In this document: positions 63,730-64,000 of the stretch, piece after piece
How the letters are laid out: the number at the start of each line of letters is the position of its first letter
How positions within the stretch are numbered: the stretch's first letter is position 1
Assembly (NCBI RefSeq): GCF_017313085.1
Contig: NZ_JAFLNF010000003.1
Coordinates: 496,001-560,000, forward strand
DNA from: Roseibium limicola
Lineage (GTDB): Bacteria; Pseudomonadota; Alphaproteobacteria; Rhizobiales; Stappiaceae
DNA: 64,000 bases
Direction of reading: 5' to 3'
Program-made: the position numbers and the translations under genes
The notes under the pieces: model-generated
What the model was told of the DNA's origin: nothing
What the model saw: the letters and a program-made list of their open reading frames with translations, nothing else
Database searches by the model: none

Positions 63730-64000
<271 letters not shown>

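Overview
The window reads as a conserved chromosomal segment of an alphaproteobacterium of the order Hyphomicrobiales (Rhizobiales). The evidence is a class I lysyl-tRNA synthetase, a GcrA regulator with a CtrA-type box in its promoter, a SAM-II riboswitch ahead of metZ, a long two-domain dCTP deaminase, and the gene order phoR-pstSCAB-phoU-phoB. GC-rich genes, a bacterial sodium channel and two TAXI-TRAP genes fit a marine member such as the Stappiaceae (Roseibium/Labrenzia type). That last step is inference. About 62 protein genes and one tRNA are supported. I see no insertion sequence, prophage, CRISPR array or rRNA. LAYOUT. 1-9.6 kb: a partial DUF952 gene, an S24-like repressor, a nuclease-fold membrane protein, an IMPACT-family protein, dcd, the SAM-II-controlled metZ, a phospholipid synthase-like enzyme, apaG, a TerB-like protein, lysK and a voltage-gated sodium channel. 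9.8-17.8 kb: tRNA-Gly(CCC), a membrane glycosyltransferase whose 3' end runs antisense into the tRNA, a solute-binding protein, an alpha/beta hydrolase, the argD-argF-hslO operon and gcrA. 17.9-26 kb: the complete phosphate regulon phoR-pstS-pstC-pstA-pstB-phoU-phoB on the minus strand. 26-38.5 kb: a LACTB2-like hydrolase, a DUF1499 protein, corA, pdxH, a lipoprotein, a DnaJ-like chaperone, a beta-oxidation operon (acyl-CoA dehydrogenase, enoyl-CoA hydratase, SDR), tsaC, a histone-deacetylase-like amidohydrolase and xseB. 38.6-47.8 kb: an isoprenoid and RNA-methylation neighbourhood (dxs, tlyA, an RlmD-like enzyme). A LuxR-type regulator and a copper/cytochrome-oxidase assembly block (MFS, DUF2946-like, PCuAC, SCO, a 44-residue membrane peptide) lie among these genes. 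47.9-53.1 kb: an amidoligase overlapping a class I glutamine-amidotransferase-like hydrolase, then a ribB gene with an N-terminal helix-turn-helix and a strong internal start, a Bcr/CflA exporter and a membrane protein. 53.2-64 kb: a TAXI-TRAP transporter, a dienelactone hydrolase, aroC, a GGDEF-EAL protein with a degenerate GGDEF, DUF3095, a histidine phosphatase, a small secreted-looking protein and the 3' end of fabI. MOST INTERESTING. These are the amidoligase-hydrolase pair, whose substrate is unknown; the HTH-RibB-degenerate RibA gene with two possible starts; a candidate minus-strand small transcript upstream of dxs; the gcrA CtrA box; the SAM-II leader with mutually exclusive hairpins; and DUF3095 next to a c-di-GMP enzyme. 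All functions are read from motifs and context by eye. No database search was run.
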